Shown piece after piece: positions 5,267 through 5,323 of a DNA stretch of 5,323 bases; positions within the stretch are counted from its first letter, which is position 1, and every line of letters starts with the position of its first letter. Both the position numbers and the translations under genes were made by a program. The DNA lies in assembly GCA_027622115.1 (NCBI GenBank), contig JAQBZS010000596.1:1-5323 (forward strand), written 5' to 3'. The stretch is from Planctomycetota bacterium. Lineage in GTDB: Bacteria > Planctomycetota > Planctomycetia > Planctomycetales > Planctomycetaceae. A model generated the notes under the pieces. The model was not told where the DNA came from. It did no database searches and was given only the letters and a program-made list of their open reading frames with translations.

Positions 5267-5323
5267 TCACAATTCGGTTAAGCTCTGGCCGGCAAGTAAA
5301 AATCGCTCGACGTGCTCTCGCAC
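5267..5323 (-). CDS. 3' end of an upstream gene, product not identifiable
   Basis: Eighteen codons are open from the window edge to TGA at 5267-5269. They read VREHVERFLLAGQSLTEL, an amphipathic, protein-like C-terminus. The stop overlaps a GAGGAG ribosome binding site for the ATG at 5253-5255, an arrangement usual within operons. Another frame in this stretch is also open, so the assignment rests on composition and stop placement. Too little is visible to name a family. Confidence 0.45.
   Translation of the reverse strand: MREHVERFLLAGQSLTEL

Overview
The window is a compact, one-directional bacterial gene cluster. Every gene I can support lies on the minus strand, so it reads from high to low coordinates. 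The DNA is moderately GC-rich, most genes carry good AGGAG-type ribosome binding sites, and I see no convincing terminator inside. The lineage cannot be fixed from the sequence alone. The gene mix, and a GGGGTCAGACCC-type inverted repeat of a kind I associate with planctomycetes among others, make a planctomycete-like bacterium a reasonable low-confidence guess.

Layout in transcription order. The right edge (5267-5323) holds the likely last codons of an upstream gene. Then comes a perfect 21-bp inverted repeat (5163-5183 / 5225-5245) in a short gap that also contains a well-placed ribosome binding site and ATG, with the open frame running into the repeat. Next are a two-domain rhodanese (4259-5116), a SufE-like sulfur acceptor (3783-4166, start problematic), an Azotobacter FdI-like 7Fe ferredoxin (3432-3710), a 50-residue Pro-tailed protein with no known family (3256-3408), a Rieske ferredoxin (2896-3207), a pterin-4a-carbinolamine dehydratase (2419-2784), a second Rieske ferredoxin paralogous to the first (2098-2409), a radical SAM protein (580-2064) and an Nfu-type Fe-S carrier (1-550, cut by the window edge).

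The main discovery is in the radical SAM gene. An ordinary annotation would stop it at the TGA at 670-672. The sequence around that codon reads Cys-TGA-Ala-Glu-Pro. A perfect 7-bp hairpin with a 5-nt loop starts 12 nt after the TGA, and the frame stays open to a TAA at 580-582, just ahead of the next gene. These are the hallmarks of a bacterial selenocysteine codon with its SECIS element. They match what I remember as the CUAEP/CCAEP-tail radical SAM (seleno)protein family. The true product is therefore probably a 494-residue selenoprotein.

Working together, rhodanese, SufE and Nfu look like a sulfur/Fe-S delivery route. The 7Fe ferredoxin and the two Rieske proteins would supply electrons. 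The radical SAM selenoprotein, with its vicinal Cys-Sec pair, is the likely central enzyme. The pterin dehydratase is the odd partner and may act on a pterin cofactor of the pathway. The substrate of the system cannot be read from the sequence.
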